A DNA stretch of 64,000 nt, from assembly GCA_029975435.1 (NCBI GenBank), contig JARKPC010000011.1, positions 1 to 64,000 of the forward strand. The letters are read 5' to 3'. The notes beneath the pieces are model-generated. The model was not told the DNA's origin. It worked only from the letters and a program-made list of their open reading frames with translations, and did no database searches. Positions within the stretch are counted from its first letter, which is position 1. Each line of letters starts with the position of its first letter. Below, in pieces: positions 20,644 through 29,356 of the stretch. This stretch comes from Propionivibrio sp. Lineage in GTDB: Bacteria > Pseudomonadota > Gammaproteobacteria > Burkholderiales > Rhodocyclaceae. The translations under genes were made by a program, and so were the position numbers.

Positions 20644-21321
20644 TTACCGCATTTGCCGTTGCAGGATGTTCGAGAATTCTTCCATGAACGATTCGAAACG
20701 CGTCGCCAGGCGGTCGATGTCGTGCGAAAAACGGTTGTAGGCCAGCACCGCCGGGATTGCGGCAAACAGGCCGATGGCCGTGGCCACGAGCGCTTCGGCG
20801 ATACCCGGCGCGACGGCCGAGAGGGTGGCCTGGCCGACGTTGGACAGGCCGCGGAAGGAATGCATGATGCCCCACACGGTGCCGAACAGGCCGACGTAAG
20901 GGCTGACCGAACCGACCGAGGCGAGGAAGGCGAGGTGCGAGTCGATGCTGTCGACCTCGCGCTGGTAGGTGGCACGCATGGCGCGGCGCGAACCGTCGAC
21001 GACGTCCTTGGGGTCGAGGTTCTTCTGGCTGCGCAGCTTGGCGAATTCGCGGAAGCCGGCTTCGAAGATGCGTTCCATGCTGCCGGTGCCATGCCGGTTG
21101 TTGACCGCGCTCTGGTACAGGCTGTTGAGGTCGCCGCCGCTCCAGAAGTCACGCTCGAACTGCTCGGTCTGCGTTTTGGCCTCGCGCACGGTGAACCACT
21201 TGCGGAAGATGTAGTACCAGGACATGAAGGAGACGCTGGCGAGCATCAGCATGACGGCCTGGACAACCGCGCTGGCGTTGAGAATCAGATGCAGGATGGA
21301 AAGATCTTGCGAGACGTTCAT
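20644..21321 (-). CDS. tolQ: proton channel subunit TolQ
   Basis: 225 aa MotA/TolQ/ExbB family with three TM segments (about 15-35, 130-155, 170-190). Conserved ASVGSVSPYVGLFGTVWGIM and AIGLFAAIPAVLAYNRF segments. Its ATG overlaps the ybgC stop as ATGA, so the two are coupled. Confidence 0.97.
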   Translation of the reverse strand: MNVSQDLSILHLILNASAVVQAVMLMLASVSFMSWYYIFRKWFTVREAKTQTEQFERDFWSGGDLNSLYQSAVNNRHGTGSMERIFEAGFREFAKLRSQKNLDPKDVVDGSRRAMRATYQREVDSIDSHLAFLASVGSVSPYVGLFGTVWGIMHSFRGLSNVGQATLSAVAPGIAEALVATAIGLFAAIPAVLAYNRFSHDIDRLATRFESFMEEFSNILQRQMR

Positions 21322-21761
21322 TGGAGAGCTTCCAGTTGGGTACGCATCGGAGCGGGAATGGAGGTGACTTTCATCTGGGCAGCATTGACGCAGACAATCT
21401 GGATCTTGCCGCTGATCAGTTCATCCCATCCGTCCTTGGCTGCGGGGTTGGCGCGCCGGATGTGCTGGCGGAAGAAGATCTGCGATCGGGTGATCTTTTC
21501 GACTTCGAGGCTGACCGAGAGCAGGTCGTCGAGGCGGGCCGGCTTCAGGTATTCGAGGGCGACGCTGCGCACGACGAAGGCGATGCCGGGGTCGCGCAAC
21601 AGGTTGGCCTGTTCGTGGCCGATCTCGCGCAGCCATTCGGTGCGACAGCGTTCTAGAAATTTCAGGTAATTGGCGTAGTAAACCACCCCCCCGGCGTCGG
21701 TGTCCTCGTAGTAGATACGAACAGGGATGGTGAAGGCGTTGGGCTTCTGCGCGTGCTTCAT
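21318..21761 (-). CDS. ybgC: Tol-Pal associated acyl-CoA thioesterase
   Basis: 147 aa hot-dog fold thioesterase (4-hydroxybenzoyl-CoA thioesterase family). The active-site motif YYEDTDAGGVVYYANYLKFLERCRTEW is near residue 18, with the catalytic Asp. It hydrolyses short-chain acyl-CoA or acyl-ACP in E. coli. First gene of the tol-pal operon, 71 bases downstream of ruvB. Confidence 0.95.
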   Translation of the reverse strand: MKHAQKPNAFTIPVRIYYEDTDAGGVVYYANYLKFLERCRTEWLREIGHEQANLLRDPGIAFVVRSVALEYLKPARLDDLLSVSLEVEKITRSQIFFRQHIRRANPAAKDGWDELISGKIQIVCVNAAQMKVTSIPAPMRTQLEALQ

Positions 21762-21832
21762 GTCGGAATTTTAAGTCGACTTCGGAAGTTTTAGTGTAAG
21801 TAATTGTTACAAGCCATTGTTTTATGGCATGT

Positions 21833-22906
21833 TCATTGTGTTCGCCACAGCTCGCTCTGGGCGTTCGGGGCCGGTGAGTCAAGGCCAAGGTGGCGGTAGA
21901 TGGCGGCCGTGGCGATGCGTCCGCGCGGGGTGCGTTGCAGGAAGCCCTGCTGGATGAGGAAGGGTTCGAGGACGTCCTCGATGGTGTCGCGCGCTTCGCC
22001 GATGGCTGCGGCGAGGTTGTCCACGCCGACCGGTCCTCCGCCAAACTTGTCGATGACGGCGGACAGCAGCTTCCGGTCCATGACGTCCAGGCCGCCGTGG
22101 TCGACGTCGAGCATCGACAACGCCTGGTCGGCGACGTCCTGCGTGATGTGTCCGGCGGCCTTGACCTCGGCGAAGTCGCGCACGCGGCGCAGGAGGCGGT
22201 TGGCAATGCGCGGCGTGCCGCGCGAGCGGCGGGCGATTTCCAGCGCGCCGCCCGGCTCCGTTGGCACCTTCAGCAATTGCGACGAGCGCGTGACGATGTG
22301 CGTAAGCTCATCCGGCGTGTAAAACTCCAGCCGGGCGACGATGCCGAAGCGGTCGCGCAGCGGGTTGGTCAGCATGCCGGCGCGTGTGGTCGCACCGACC
22401 AGCGTGAAGGGCGGCAGGTCGAGCTTGACGGAGCGGGCGGCAGGTCCTTCGCCGATCATGATGTCGATCTGGAAATCCTCCATTGCCGGATAGAGGATTT
22501 CCTCGACGACCGGTGAGAGGCGGTGGATTTCGTCGATGAACAGCACGTCGTGCGGTTCGAGATTGGTGAGCATGGCGGCCAGGTCGCCGGCACGCTCGAG
22601 CACCGGTCCCGACGTCTGGCGCAGGTTGACACCCATTTCGGCGGCGATGATGTGCGCCAGCGTGGTCTTGCCGAGTCCGGGCGGGCCGAACAGCAGCACA
22701 TGGTCGAGCGTATCGCTGCGGCGCTTGGCGGCCTCGATGAAGATGCCCAATTGTTCGCGGATCTTGGCCTGTCCGACGTAATCGACGAGGCGTTTCGGGC
22801 GCAGGGCGCGCTCGATGGCGTCCTCCTGACTCGATTTCGATTCGGGCGAGATCAGGCGGTCGAGCGGCGCTTCGCTGAAACTGCCGAAGGAGTCTGTTTC
22901 GATCAT
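21833..22906 (-). CDS. ruvB: Holliday junction branch migration helicase RuvB
   Basis: 357 aa AAA+ motor. Walker [13 protein letters not shown], Walker [10 protein letters not shown], sensor GATTRAG and the arginine-finger region DRFG are visible, with the C-terminal winged helix ending in [12 protein letters not shown]. The start ATG 22906 ([10 protein letters not shown]) lies two bases after the stop of the upstream membrane gene. No clear Shine-Dalgarno is present, so translation is probably coupled. Confidence 0.97.
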   Translation of the reverse strand: MIETDSFGSFSEAPLDRLISPESKSSQEDAIERALRPKRLVDYVGQAKIREQLGIFIEAAKRRSDTLDHVLLFGPPGLGKTTLAHIIAAEMGVNLRQTSGPVLERAGDLAAMLTNLEPHDVLFIDEIHRLSPVVEEILYPAMEDFQIDIMIGEGPAARSVKLDLPPFTLVGATTRAGMLTNPLRDRFGIVARLEFYTPDELTHIVTRSSQLLKVPTEPGGALEIARRSRGTPRIANRLLRRVRDFAEVKAAGHITQDVADQALSMLDVDHGGLDVMDRKLLSAVIDKFGGGPVGVDNLAAAIGEARDTIEDVLEPFLIQQGFLQRTPRGRIATAAIYRHLGLDSPAPNAQSELWRTQ

Positions 22907-22908
22907 GG

Positions 22909-23982
22909 TCAGATGGAGGGAGACTCTTCGTACTCGGTCAGCGCCAGCCACTCGCGGATGAGCACCTGCCCCAGCGCGAGGAGCATTGGGCCGAGAAACA
23001 GGCCGATAAAACCGAAAACCAGCACCCCGCCGAAAATACCGACGACGATCAGCAGCAGCGGCAGGCTGGAGGTACGCGAAATGAGGATTGGCTTGACGAA
23101 GTTATCTACGCTGCTGATGCCGAACATGCCCCACAGCAGCATGAAGATGGCCCAGCCGGTCTGTCCGCTGTCGTAGAGCCACAGGGCGGCGCCAAGCCAG
23201 ATCAGGGTGGCGCCGATGACCGGAATCATCGAGAAGATGAAAGTGGTAAACGTCAGCATCGCGACGCCGGGAACACCGGCGATGGCGTAGCCGATCATGG
23301 CCACCACGGCCTGCGCGGCCGCTGTGCCGACGATACCGATCATGACGCCGGTGACCGTGCCTTCGGCCAGCTTGAGCATGCGCTCGCCGAGGTTGCCGGC
23401 CAGCTTGTGGGCGCCGTTGCGCATGGCGGCAGCGTATTTTTCGGAATCGCGGAAGATGAAGAATACGAAGAATATGACCAGCATCAGCTGCAACAATCCT
23501 TGCCCAAGGATCGATACCGTGGCAAGGGCCATTTTCCGGGTCGGATCGATCAGCTGGCGCAGCAGGCTGTTCATTTCCTCCCGGCTGGCGGCGAGCTTGT
23601 GCCAGTACGTTTCGATGCTCGAACCGATTACGGGAAACTCGGAAAGCCATTTCGGCGGGTCCGCCGACAGCCCGGATTCGAGCATCGGCCGCAGATAGCG
23701 CAGCGCCGATTCGACGCCCTCCGCAAGCGTTCCGGAGAGCAGTGCCAGCGGGGCGACCAGCAAGACTACCAACAGCAGCGACATGACCAACGCGGCCAGA
23801 TGGCTGCGCCCCCGGCACAATTTCAGCAATTGGTCGCGGAGCGGTGCCGTGGTGACGCAGATCACCACGGCGAACATCAGCGTGCCGGTGAAGGGGAGCA
23901 GGACGGCGACGCAGCCGATCAGCAGCAATGCCACGATGGCGGTCTGGATGATCTGTTTCTGCGCGGAGGTAATCTGTTGCAT
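22909..23982 (-). CDS. AI-2E/PerM family membrane transporter
   Basis: 357 aa polytopic protein with about seven to eight TM helices and the family's large hydrophilic loop (residues about 85-150). Typical segments: [60 protein letters not shown], and [28 protein letters not shown]. coli homologs YdiK, PerM and TqsA export small molecules, but the substrate here is unknown. Its ATG shares a base with the ruvA stop (TAATG), and ruvB begins two bases after its stop, so it is embedded in the ruv operon. Confidence 0.9.
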   Translation of the reverse strand: MQQITSAQKQIIQTAIVALLLIGCVAVLLPFTGTLMFAVVICVTTAPLRDQLLKLCRGRSHLAALVMSLLLVVLLVAPLALLSGTLAEGVESALRYLRPMLESGLSADPPKWLSEFPVIGSSIETYWHKLAASREEMNSLLRQLIDPTRKMALATVSILGQGLLQLMLVIFFVFFIFRDSEKYAAAMRNGAHKLAGNLGERMLKLAEGTVTGVMIGIVGTAAAQAVVAMIGYAIAGVPGVAMLTFTTFIFSMIPVIGATLIWLGAALWLYDSGQTGWAIFMLLWGMFGISSVDNFVKPILISRTSSLPLLLIVVGIFGGVLVFGFIGLFLGPMLLALGQVLIREWLALTEYEESPSI

Positions 23983-24557
23983 TATGCTTTGGAGAGTAGT
24001 TTGAGCGCTTGGCGGATGCCGTCCGAGGTGGATAAGCCGGGCGGCAGCTGTTTCATGACCGCGGAGGCTTCGCGGTCATTGTAACCCAGCGCCAGCAGCG
24101 CATTGAGAATGTCATGCTGGCTGTCTTCGACGGGATGGGCGGTGGCGGGCAGGGCGTCGGCGAGTTTTCCCTTGAGTTCGAGAAGCAGCCGTTCCGCCGT
24201 CTTCTTGCCGATGCCGGGAACCTTGGTGAGTCGGCCGACTTCCTGGCGGGCAATGGCTTCCGCCAATTCGTTGACCGACAGACCGGAGAGCACGGACAGC
24301 GCGGTGCGTGCACCGATGCCGGAAATCTTGACCAGCTGGCGAAAGGCATAGCGTTCGGCGTCGCTGGCGAAGCCATAGAGGAACTGCCCGTCCTCGCGCA
24401 CCACGAAGTGCGTGAGCAGGGTGACCTTCTCACCGGTTGCCGGCAGGTTGAAGAAGGTACTCATCGGCACGTCGACCTCATAGCCGACGCCATGCACGTC
24501 GACCACGACCTGTGGCGGGTTTTTCTCCAGCAGTGTTCCGGCGATACGCCCGATCAT
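23982..24557 (-). CDS. ruvA: Holliday junction binding protein RuvA
   Basis: 191 aa. OB-fold domain I ([12 protein letters not shown]...), two helix-hairpin-helix motifs ([18 protein letters not shown] and [21 protein letters not shown]), and domain III binding RuvB at the C terminus. Its ATG overlaps the ruvC stop (ATGA). Confidence 0.97.
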   Translation of the reverse strand: MIGRIAGTLLEKNPPQVVVDVHGVGYEVDVPMSTFFNLPATGEKVTLLTHFVVREDGQFLYGFASDAERYAFRQLVKISGIGARTALSVLSGLSVNELAEAIARQEVGRLTKVPGIGKKTAERLLLELKGKLADALPATAHPVEDSQHDILNALLALGYNDREASAVMKQLPPGLSTSDGIRQALKLLSKA

Positions 24558-25126
24558 TGTTTTCTCTCTTCCGTTTTGCCAAGAATCATGCGTCCGTTGC
24601 GTATCCTGAAGCCCTTCGTCGCCAGCGCCCCCATGCCTTGCCCGCCATGGGCGTGGGCGATGGCGCAGGCCAGCGCGTCGGCGGCGTCCGGACTCGGGTC
24701 GCCGGGGAGGGACAGCAACCGCCGCACCATGTGCTGCACCTGCACCTTGTCCGCATGGCCGTTGCCGACCACCGCCTGCTTGACTTGCAGGGCCGTATAT
24801 TCGGCGACTTCGACACCGCCGGCGACCAGCGTGGTGATTGCGGCACCGCGCGCCTGGCCGAGCAGCAGGGTCGATTGAGGGTTAACGTTCACGAACACGA
24901 TTTCGATGACAGCCTGATCCGGTTTGTATTGCGCGAGCAGTTCGTTGAGGCCTGCATGGATCGTTCCCAGCCGCGTCGGCAAGCTGGCTTTGGCATCGGT
25001 CTTGATACAGCCGCTGGCCAGGTAGGCAAGCCGGTTGCCGGATTTCTCGATGACGCCGAATCCGGTGACGCGCAAGCCCGGGTCGACACCGAGGATGCGG
25101 ATGGGGGCGGGGGTCGTCGGGAGCAA
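24554..25126 (-). CDS. ruvC: Holliday junction resolvase RuvC
   Basis: RNase H-fold endonuclease that cuts Holliday junctions. The core begins [17 protein letters not shown] with the first catalytic Asp; later [11 protein letters not shown] (Glu) and the C-terminal [16 protein letters not shown] (Asp pair) complete the active site. There is no ATG near the expected start. TTG 25126, ten residues before the core, gives 190 aa, close to the 173 aa of E. coli. The open frame continues to an ATG at 25288, but that 54-residue extension looks non-coding. Start confidence is low; identity is high. Confidence 0.92.
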   Translation of the reverse strand: MLPTTPAPIRILGVDPGLRVTGFGVIEKSGNRLAYLASGCIKTDAKASLPTRLGTIHAGLNELLAQYKPDQAVIEIVFVNVNPQSTLLLGQARGAAITTLVAGGVEVAEYTALQVKQAVVGNGHADKVQVQHMVRRLLSLPGDPSPDAADALACAIAHAHGGQGMGALATKGFRIRNGRMILGKTEERKQ

Positions 25127-25299
25127 CGTCGGAGGCTCGTGGTCGCAGGCACTGGCGTGAGAAGGGCACAGTATACAGGGTCCGGGTTGGACCGTGCGCT
25201 TGAGCGATGCCGGAAGTCGTGCGTCTGCGGCGGCTTGCAAGCGACGCTGCCCAAGTGCATCGAAGCGCTTGGGCAGCGTGGTCGTCATGGTCTACCAGG

Positions 25300-27303
25300 T
25301 CAGGCAGGCACGGCGTTCTTTGCTCTCTTGGCCGAGAAATATTGATACGCGACCAGTACAACCAATACGCAGAAACCCGCCAGATCAGAGTAGATTCCGC
25401 TGTCGATCAGAGCCAACGCTCCACAGGCCGCCAGGATCCGCATGAGGATGTTCGTTTTGGCAAACAGATAACCTTCCGCGGCAACGCCGATCATGAATAC
25501 GCCGAAGCAGGCGCCGATGGTGACGCGCAATCCTTCGAGGAACGTGGTGTTGATGAGAAGCAGTTGCGGGGAATAGACGAACATGAAAGGCACGATAAAG
25601 CCGGCGATCGCCAGTTTGACTGCCGCAAACCCGGTCTTCATGGGATCTCCGCCCGACACGCCCGCCGCTGCAAAAGCCGCCAGCGCCACCGGAGGCGTAA
25701 GGTTGGCAAACATGGCGTAGTAGAAGGAGAACATGTGTGCCGCAATCACGGGGATTCCCAGTTTGGCCAGGGCCGGGGCCGCGACGGTCGCCGTGATGAT
25801 GTAAGCGGGGATGGACGGCACGCCCATGCCCAGGATCATGCAGGTGACCATCGTGAAGATGAGCGTGATGGCCAGGCTCTTGCCGCCGAGTGTGATGATG
25901 GTGTTGGCCATCGTGAGGCCGAAACCGGTCTTGGACGTCACGCCAATGATGATGCCCACGCAGGCGCAGGCGATGGCTACGGCCACGGTTTGCGTGGCTC
26001 CGTCGGCAAACGCATCGCAGATGTCCTTGATGCTCATCCGGGTGCTCTTTTTCAGGGCCGCCACAACGATGGTCGCGACGATGGTGATGACGGCGGAGAA
26101 GACGACGGTCGTGCCGGAAAAGAGCAGCAGGTAAAGCAGCAGGAAGATGGGAATCAGCAGATGGCCCTTTTCCTTCATGACGTTCTTGACGAGCGGCAGG
26201 CGGTCCTTCGGCAGGCCGAGCAGATTGGTCTTGCCGGCGCGCAACTGGACCTGGACGATGATGCCGAGGTAGTACAGCAAGGCGGGAATGGCGGCGTGAA
26301 TGATGATGACCGAGTAGGGAATGCTCAAAATCTCGGCCATGATGAACGCCGCTGCGCCCATTACCGGGGGAAGCAACTGACCTCCGACGGACGCTGATGC
26401 TTCCACTGCGCCGGCGAAATCCTTCGAGTAGCCGGTCTTTTTCATCAGAGGAATCGTGAATGCGCCGGTGGTTACCACGTTGGCTACGGCCGAACCGTTG
26501 ATTGATCCGAGCAGGCCCGAGGAGATTACCGCGACTTTGGCAGGCCCTCCCTTGGTGTGCCCGGCGAGTGCCATGGCCAGATCGTTGAAGAAGGAGCCCA
26601 TGCCGGATTTGCCCATCACGGCGCCGAACAGGATGAACAGGAAGATGTAGCTTGCCGCCACGCTGACCGAGGTGCCGTAGATGCCTTCCGTGTTGGCGAA
26701 GAAGTGATTGGAGAGCTGCATCCAGGTGTAGCCGCGGTGTCCGAATACGCCGGGCACGCTTCGTCCGAACAGGCCGTAGGCGATGAACAGCAGACTCAAT
26801 ATGGGAAGCGCCCAACCGGCGGAACGCCGCGCCGCTTCCAGAACCAGCACCGTCAGGATGGTTGCCACGACGAGGTCAGGCGTATTGGGCATCCCCGCCC
26901 GTTCGACCACGCCTAGATAATCGACCCAGACATAGACCACCACGGAGATCGACAGCACGACCAGCATCCAGTCCCACCAGGAGACCTGTTTGAAATTGCT
27001 TTTCTTGCTGAACGGATACATCACGAAACACAGCGCGAGCATCATGGACACATGCAGCGAGCGGTGCTCGAGAATGACGGGGGTTCCGATGAGCGAGGTG
27101 ATGAAGTGGTAAAGCGTCACCCCGATACAAGCCAGATAGAACAGTCTGGCGATCCAAGGGGTTTCCAGCTTGCGGACGCTGGATTCCTTGTCCAGGTCCT
27201 TGATCAGGTTCAACTGCTCTTCGCTGAGCTCTCCCGCCATGGCCTTTGCGATGGCCTCGTCCGATACATCATGCTCGGTGCCGGTACGGACTTTGTCGTC
27301 CAT
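25300..27303 (-). CDS. TRAP transporter fused permease (TAXI type), left locus
   Basis: 667 aa fusion of the small (DctQ-like) and large (DctM) TRAP membrane subunits, as usual for TAXI systems, with 15 or more TM segments. Typical motifs: FGAVMGKSGMGSFFNDLAMALAGHTKGGPAKVAVISSGLLGSINGSAVANV, and ILGMGVPSIPAYIITATVAAPAL near the C terminus. Sodium- or proton-driven uptake; substrate unknown, organic acids likely. The start is ATG 27303, behind AGGGAGG at 7-base spacing; ATG 27333, directly after the DUF1850 stop, is the alternative. Last gene of the left TRAP operon. Confidence 0.94.
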   Translation of the reverse strand: MDDKVRTGTEHDVSDEAIAKAMAGELSEEQLNLIKDLDKESSVRKLETPWIARLFYLACIGVTLYHFITSLIGTPVILEHRSLHVSMMLALCFVMYPFSKKSNFKQVSWWDWMLVVLSISVVVYVWVDYLGVVERAGMPNTPDLVVATILTVLVLEAARRSAGWALPILSLLFIAYGLFGRSVPGVFGHRGYTWMQLSNHFFANTEGIYGTSVSVAASYIFLFILFGAVMGKSGMGSFFNDLAMALAGHTKGGPAKVAVISSGLLGSINGSAVANVVTTGAFTIPLMKKTGYSKDFAGAVEASASVGGQLLPPVMGAAAFIMAEILSIPYSVIIIHAAIPALLYYLGIIVQVQLRAGKTNLLGLPKDRLPLVKNVMKEKGHLLIPIFLLLYLLLFSGTTVVFSAVITIVATIVVAALKKSTRMSIKDICDAFADGATQTVAVAIACACVGIIIGVTSKTGFGLTMANTIITLGGKSLAITLIFTMVTCMILGMGVPSIPAYIITATVAAPALAKLGIPVIAAHMFSFYYAMFANLTPPVALAAFAAAGVSGGDPMKTGFAAVKLAIAGFIVPFMFVYSPQLLLINTTFLEGLRVTIGACFGVFMIGVAAEGYLFAKTNILMRILAACGALALIDSGIYSDLAGFCVLVVLVAYQYFSAKRAKNAVPA

Positions 27304-27333
27304 GTTCTTGCCTCCCTGTTTTGTTTCCGCCAT

Positions 27334-27855
27334 TCAGTTCACCTTGTCTCGTTTTTCGATAACCAGCCGCAAACGGGTGTGCTCGGGGAGTTCGCTGCCG
27401 CGGGTAATGGGAACACCATCGAGCACGAGTTCGCGCGTTGCCATGTGTGAATTAAGCCATACGAGTTCTGCGAAGGTCTGGTTGATTTCCTCCATATGGA
27501 TCAATCCGTCCTTTACGTAGGAGACGCGTCCCTTGTCCTCGGGAATTCCTGCGCCGAACGCGGGAAACGTGATTGCGTCGAGTACCAGGTTGAAGCGATC
27601 GTCGATGTGGTAGTACTCGTTCCAGGGAATCTTTTCCAAGGAGTGGATCCAGGCAAACAAGAATCGGCCGTTGACCCGGGCCGGCGCCTCCACGTAAATA
27701 CGCTCCGTCTTCCAGTCATAGATGCGCAATGCGATTTCTTCTCGCGGGAGCGAGGCGCACCCGCAAAGCATGAGGACAGAAAGTACCGGTGCCATCCGTC
27801 TGGCGCGCCAACAGGCACGCCAGACGGATGGTGTGGTCGTTCGGGCAAATGACAC
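27334..27855 (-). CDS. DUF1850 protein, TRAP-associated lipoprotein-like
   Basis: 173 aa. DUF1850 proteins typically sit between TAXI binding proteins and fused TRAP permeases, as here. Visible core: FLFAWIHSLEKIPWNEYYHID, then GAGIPEDKGRVSYVKDGLIHMEEINQTFAELVW. An N-terminal hydrophobic stretch ends in a possible lipobox (LMLCG-C near residue 33), so it may be an exported lipoprotein; if so, the ATG at 27795 (MAPVLSVLMLCGC) is the better start. Role in transport is unknown. The paralogous right locus has no copy. Confidence 0.82.
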   Translation of the reverse strand: MSFARTTTPSVWRACWRARRMAPVLSVLMLCGCASLPREEIALRIYDWKTERIYVEAPARVNGRFLFAWIHSLEKIPWNEYYHIDDRFNLVLDAITFPAFGAGIPEDKGRVSYVKDGLIHMEEINQTFAELVWLNSHMATRELVLDGVPITRGSELPEHTRLRLVIEKRDKVN

Positions 27856-27864
27856 CCGTCGGAC

Positions 27865-28860
27865 CTACTTCATCAACCCCACTTCCTTGTAGTAGCGGAT
27901 CGCTCCTTCGTGCAGCGGTACCGCCGTTCCGGCGACACCGCGCAAGGCGGTTTCCGGCTTGATGTTCGCCTTGGCCGTGGCATGGGAGCCCTGGATGGTG
28001 TCCAGTCCGGCGGGCGAGTAGATGTTCTTCAGCAGGTCGTAAACAACATCGGCGGGAAGCTTCTTGTCCGCCACCAGGATGTTCATGACAGCGGCTGTCG
28101 GCGTGTCGGTTGCGGTACCGTAGGTGGCGGCCGGAATGGTCGATTCGATGAAGAAAGGATACTTCTTGATCAGCCGCTGCCTGGCTTCGCCCTCCACCGG
28201 AACGAAGGCGATCTTCTTGCTCACGCCCAGTTCGCGGATGGTGGCATTGCCCAGACCGGAGGTGACGAACGCGGCCTGGATCAGCCCGTTCTTCATCTGG
28301 TCGATGGCTTCGCCGTAATTGAGGTAATCCACCTTGACGTCCTTGTAGCTCATGCCGTGGGCCTCGAAGATCATCCGTGCGTTGAGTTCGACGCCGGAGT
28401 TGGGGGCGCCCACGCCGACCCGCTTGCCCTTGAGATCAGCAAAGGATTTGACCCCCGAATCCGCCGTCGTCACGATCTGGCAGACGTTTGGCCAGAGTCC
28501 CATCAACGCGCGCAGATTGGCCGCCGGTTTCTTTCCTTCGTAGGCACCCGAAGCCTCCACGGCCTGAATGACGGCGTCGGACATGGCAATCGCAATTTCA
28601 CCCTGGCCGGTCTGGAGAGCGTTGATGTTTTCGGCCGTAGCTCCGGTTGCTGTGGCGGAGGCCTTGTAACCGAGTTTGCCGATCAGGGTGGAGAAGGCGC
28701 CTCCGATCGGAAAATAGATGCCGCTGGAAGGGCCGGTCAGCACGGTAATGTAATGGTCGCTGCGCTTGATGTCCTGCGCCGTGGCCACCGACGGCGGGGT
28801 GGATAGCGCCAGAGTGAGCGGTACGGCAAGAGCACACAAAAGACGACTGCTGCTTTTCAT
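27865..28860 (-). CDS. TAXI family TRAP solute-binding protein, left locus
   Basis: 331 aa periplasmic receptor. The ATG 28860 is preceded by a strong GGAGG at 9-base spacing and begins a signal peptide (MKSSSRLLCALAVPLTLAL..., cleavage after ATA near residue 28). The TAXI motif ITVLTGPSSGIYFPIGGAF follows, then ALQTGQGEIAIAMSDA and KGKRVGVGAPNSGVELNARMI. Ligand class in studied homologs includes glutamate and dicarboxylates; not predictable here. Clearly paralogous to the protein at 29357-30310. Confidence 0.94.
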   Translation of the reverse strand: MKSSSRLLCALAVPLTLALSTPPSVATAQDIKRSDHYITVLTGPSSGIYFPIGGAFSTLIGKLGYKASATATGATAENINALQTGQGEIAIAMSDAVIQAVEASGAYEGKKPAANLRALMGLWPNVCQIVTTADSGVKSFADLKGKRVGVGAPNSGVELNARMIFEAHGMSYKDVKVDYLNYGEAIDQMKNGLIQAAFVTSGLGNATIRELGVSKKIAFVPVEGEARQRLIKKYPFFIESTIPAATYGTATDTPTAAVMNILVADKKLPADVVYDLLKNIYSPAGLDTIQGSHATAKANIKPETALRGVAGTAVPLHEGAIRYYKEVGLMK

Positions 28861-29138
28861 CGTGAATCCCTCCTTGTTGAGTATGACGATTGGCCTGCAA
28901 TAAAAAGATGCCTGTCCTGACAAAAAAATCGGCAAGTCGCTTGCTGCGGTTTCACCTCGACGACACGGACGCGCAGGCCAAAACTCGCCTGCCTGGTCCA
29001 TGAAAATGAATAGCACGTTTCTGCATTGAGGGCGGGGGCCTGATTACGACCCTTGCTATCTCGTTTCGTCGCATCACAGCAAAAATCCCATGATCCCTAT
29101 CCAGTTTGTGCGAAGTTCCGCGCCTCCGCAATGGCTGA

Positions 29139-29154
29139 TTCTGAAATTTCGGAA
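29139..29154. promoter_or_regulatory. candidate activator (DctD-like) enhancer palindrome
   Basis: TTCTGAAATTTCGGAA reads almost identically on both strands (14 of 16 positions symmetric). It lies about 119 bases upstream of the predicted start of the -24/-12 promoter, the usual distance for a sigma54 enhancer. Assignment to the DctD-like protein at 34512 is inference. Confidence 0.45.
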
Positions 29155-29200
29155 GCCACTCCTCTTTTTTCGCCTAAGCGTGGAAATAATAGTTTATCTC

Positions 29201-29213
29201 TTTCAATAGGTTA
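29201..29213 (+). promoter_or_regulatory. IHF-like site
   Basis: TTTCAATAGGTTA matches WATCAANNNNTTR at every defined position except one. It lies between the candidate enhancer and the sigma54 promoter in an AT-rich patch, where IHF normally bends DNA for activator contact. Confidence 0.4.
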
Positions 29214-29238
29214 CGACGAGTTTGCGCTTGACTGGCGC

Positions 29239-29254
29239 GGGCACGGGTCTTGCG
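29239..29254 (+). promoter_or_regulatory. sigma54 (-24/-12) promoter of the right TRAP operon
   Basis: GGGCACGGGTCTTGCG against the consensus TGGCACGNNNNTTGC: only the first base differs. GG at 29240-29241 and GC at 29252-29253 are exactly 10 bases apart. The predicted start is near 29265, giving a 90-base leader to the SBP ATG at 29357. Confidence 0.75.
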
Positions 29255-29356
29255 GATGTGGCAGTGGAGCCATTCCGCAACTTCGGCGATGGCCTTAATC
29301 ATTAATGAAACCCGTGACCGGGGTTTTCCCCGGTCTGATAGACAGGAGAGGATCGA

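Larger units (their letters stand above)
28861..29356. other. 496-base divergent regulatory region between the two TRAP loci
   Basis: No credible gene. It contains, toward the right locus, a 16-base near-palindrome (29139-29154), an IHF-like site (29201-29213), a near-consensus -24/-12 promoter (29239-29254) and an RNA hairpin (29316-29335: GACCGGGG, TTTT, CCCCGGTC) about 20 bases before the right SBP start. A weaker GG-N10-GC match lies at 28930-28944. No clear promoter for the left operon was recognised. Confidence 0.7.

Noticed and set aside
25244-25279. 12-bp dyad just downstream of the left TRAP permease as an intrinsic terminator
   Set aside because: A perfect stem (ACGCTGCCCAAG/CTTGGGCAGCGT), but no U-tract follows on the transcribed strand and it overlaps the possible ruvC extension; left unassigned.
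28972-29026. -24/-12 promoter at the TAGCACG element near 29011
   Set aside because: The spacing between the conserved elements is nine rather than ten bases and the GG is lost.
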